A stretch of 5,468 bases of DNA, taken from an archaeon UBA55. Its GTDB lineage: Archaea; Undinarchaeota; Undinarchaeia; Undinarchaeales; Undinarchaeaceae. Under the pieces are notes generated by a model. The model had not been told where the DNA came from. It saw only the letters and a program-made list of their open reading frames with translations, and ran no database searches. Below are positions 4,689-5,468 of this stretch, in pieces (the stretch's first letter is position 1; the number at the start of each line of letters is the position of its first letter). The stretch is from contig DAFN01000006.1 of NCBI GenBank assembly GCA_002495465.1, positions 1,582 through 7,049 on the forward strand. Direction: 5' to 3'. Made by a program: the position numbers and the translations under genes.

Positions 4689-5468
4689 TTAGAATGTTCC
4701 TGACCAGATTCCTATAGTTATCCAGTAAGTCTTTACTAGTGTGTAGAGAGCCAATAATATGAGTATCTGAACCATCAGGCCGGCTCTCAGAAGGTCTTTC
4801 TGTTTGAAGTATCCTGTTGAGTATGCCATTGTGTTTGCAGGAGTTCCGTAAACTGTTAAGAAGGCGAATGCAGTAGGTATCGCAGTTACCAAGGCTATTA
4901 AAACTGGATCTATATTTGCGATGAGAGCTATGTTAAGAGATATCGGTATGAGTATTGCCGCTGAAGCTCCTCCGCTGAGGAATTCCGTTGCTATCGCAGC
5001 CACAATTATTATGCTGAGCATGATGAGGAGTGGTGATTCAGACGGGAGAACGTTTAAGGCTCCTCTTGCCAGCCACTCTGCCGCCCCTGTATCTTTGAGC
5101 GCTATACCCATGGTTATCGCAGCTCCATAGATGAACATGATTCCCCATGGTATGCTCCGTTCAGCCTCCTCCCAGTCTATGACGCCCGCCAGGAACATGA
5201 GTATTGAACCAAATATAGCTATCGTTCCTAAGTCTATGAGGCTTGAACTGGTAATAAAGAGGAGAATTGTAAATGCGAATACCCCAAGTGCCTTCCACTG
5301 TCTTGCACTCATTGGCTTTACAGTTTTCTTTAGTTCTGTAAGTACTTTTTCAATCGTGAAATCTTTTGGAGGGGGGAAAGTTATTCTCAGAATTATCCAG
5401 ACTATTGGTATCATTATCAAAGTCAAAGGTGCCGCAGCCTTCATCCATGTGAAATATGAGAGCTCAAT
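4689..5468 (-). CDS. SLC13/DASS-type anion transporter, C-terminal part
   Basis: Partial: 259 residues are visible and the frame is still open at the window edge. A Met at 5444 is available, but residues before it (ELSYFTW) fit the family's conserved '..W...G.P' region, so the true start lies beyond the window; family members are about 450-500 residues. The family moves dicarboxylates, sulfate or related anions across the membrane, usually with sodium. About seven or eight hydrophobic helices are visible (near 11-30, 61-76, 79-97, 106-124, 145-161, 168-185, 188-206, 228-247 of the visible part). Two diagnostic stretches are TEFLSGGASAAILIP (161-175) and YGTPANTMAYSTGYF (207-221). The first corresponds to the second cation-site motif, normally S-N-T or S-N-N; here Ser165 is followed by two glycines. 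Convergent with ftsZ. Substrate is not assignable. Confidence 0.85.
   Translation of the reverse strand: MELSYFTWMKAAAPLTLIMIPIVWIILRITFPPPKDFTIEKVLTELKKTVKPMSARQWKALGVFAFTILLFITSSSLIDLGTIAIFGSILMFLAGVIDWEEAERSIPWGIMFIYGAAITMGIALKDTGAAEWLARGALNVLPSESPLLIMLSIIIVAAIATEFLSGGASAAILIPISLNIALIANIDPVLIALVTAIPTAFAFLTVYGTPANTMAYSTGYFKQKDLLRAGLMVQILILLALYTLVKTYWITIGIWSGTF

Overview
The window looks archaeal, most likely from a DPANN-type lineage, although the lineage is an inference. The evidence is as follows. Promoters are of the archaeal BRE/TATA type and sit 26-32 bases upstream of starts. The tRNA-Glu has the archaeal D-arm pattern, and neither tRNA gene encodes its CCA end. The FtsZ is of the archaeal FtsZ2 type, and the asparaginyl-tRNA synthetase is of the archaeal type. 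A small membrane-anchored protein carries the C-x5-C-x8-C-x3-C motif (of the form 'NxVCDxxExxxTCPxDC') that is frequent in surface proteins of DPANN genomes. Genes are tightly packed, with one 338-base gap.

Layout, left to right. Positions 1-56 hold no supported gene. 57-449 (-) is a HIT-family nucleotide hydrolase/transferase, preceded by one and perhaps two promoters. Divergent from it, 583-939 (+) is a small Cys4-motif protein with a C-terminal membrane anchor and no signal peptide. Next come two divergently transcribed tRNA genes, tRNA-Ala(GGC) at 947-1020 (-) and tRNA-Glu(CTC) at 1112-1186 (+), each with its own promoter in the 91 bases between them. A two-gene operon follows on the minus strand: asnS (1913-3202) and an unrecognised two-helix membrane protein (1203-1916) joined to it by a 4-base ATGA overlap. 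The gap 3203-3540 holds the leaderless asnS promoter, a stretch with nested inverted repeats that may be a structured RNA, and the ftsZ promoter. The ftsZ TATA box sits exactly in the middle of a perfect 12-base inverted repeat. ftsZ (3541-4632, +) ends in a hairpin plus T-tract terminator and converges on the C-terminal part of a SLC13/DASS-type anion transporter (4689 to the window edge, -).

Functionally this is a mix of translation (asnS, two tRNAs), cell division (ftsZ) and nucleotide or ion housekeeping. I found no mobile element, CRISPR array or defence system. The most informative signals are regulatory: the palindrome around the ftsZ TATA box, and the foldable region upstream of it. 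Two protein oddities also stand out: the surface-type protein lacks an export signal, and the transporter has glycines where the family's Asn-containing cation-site motif is expected.
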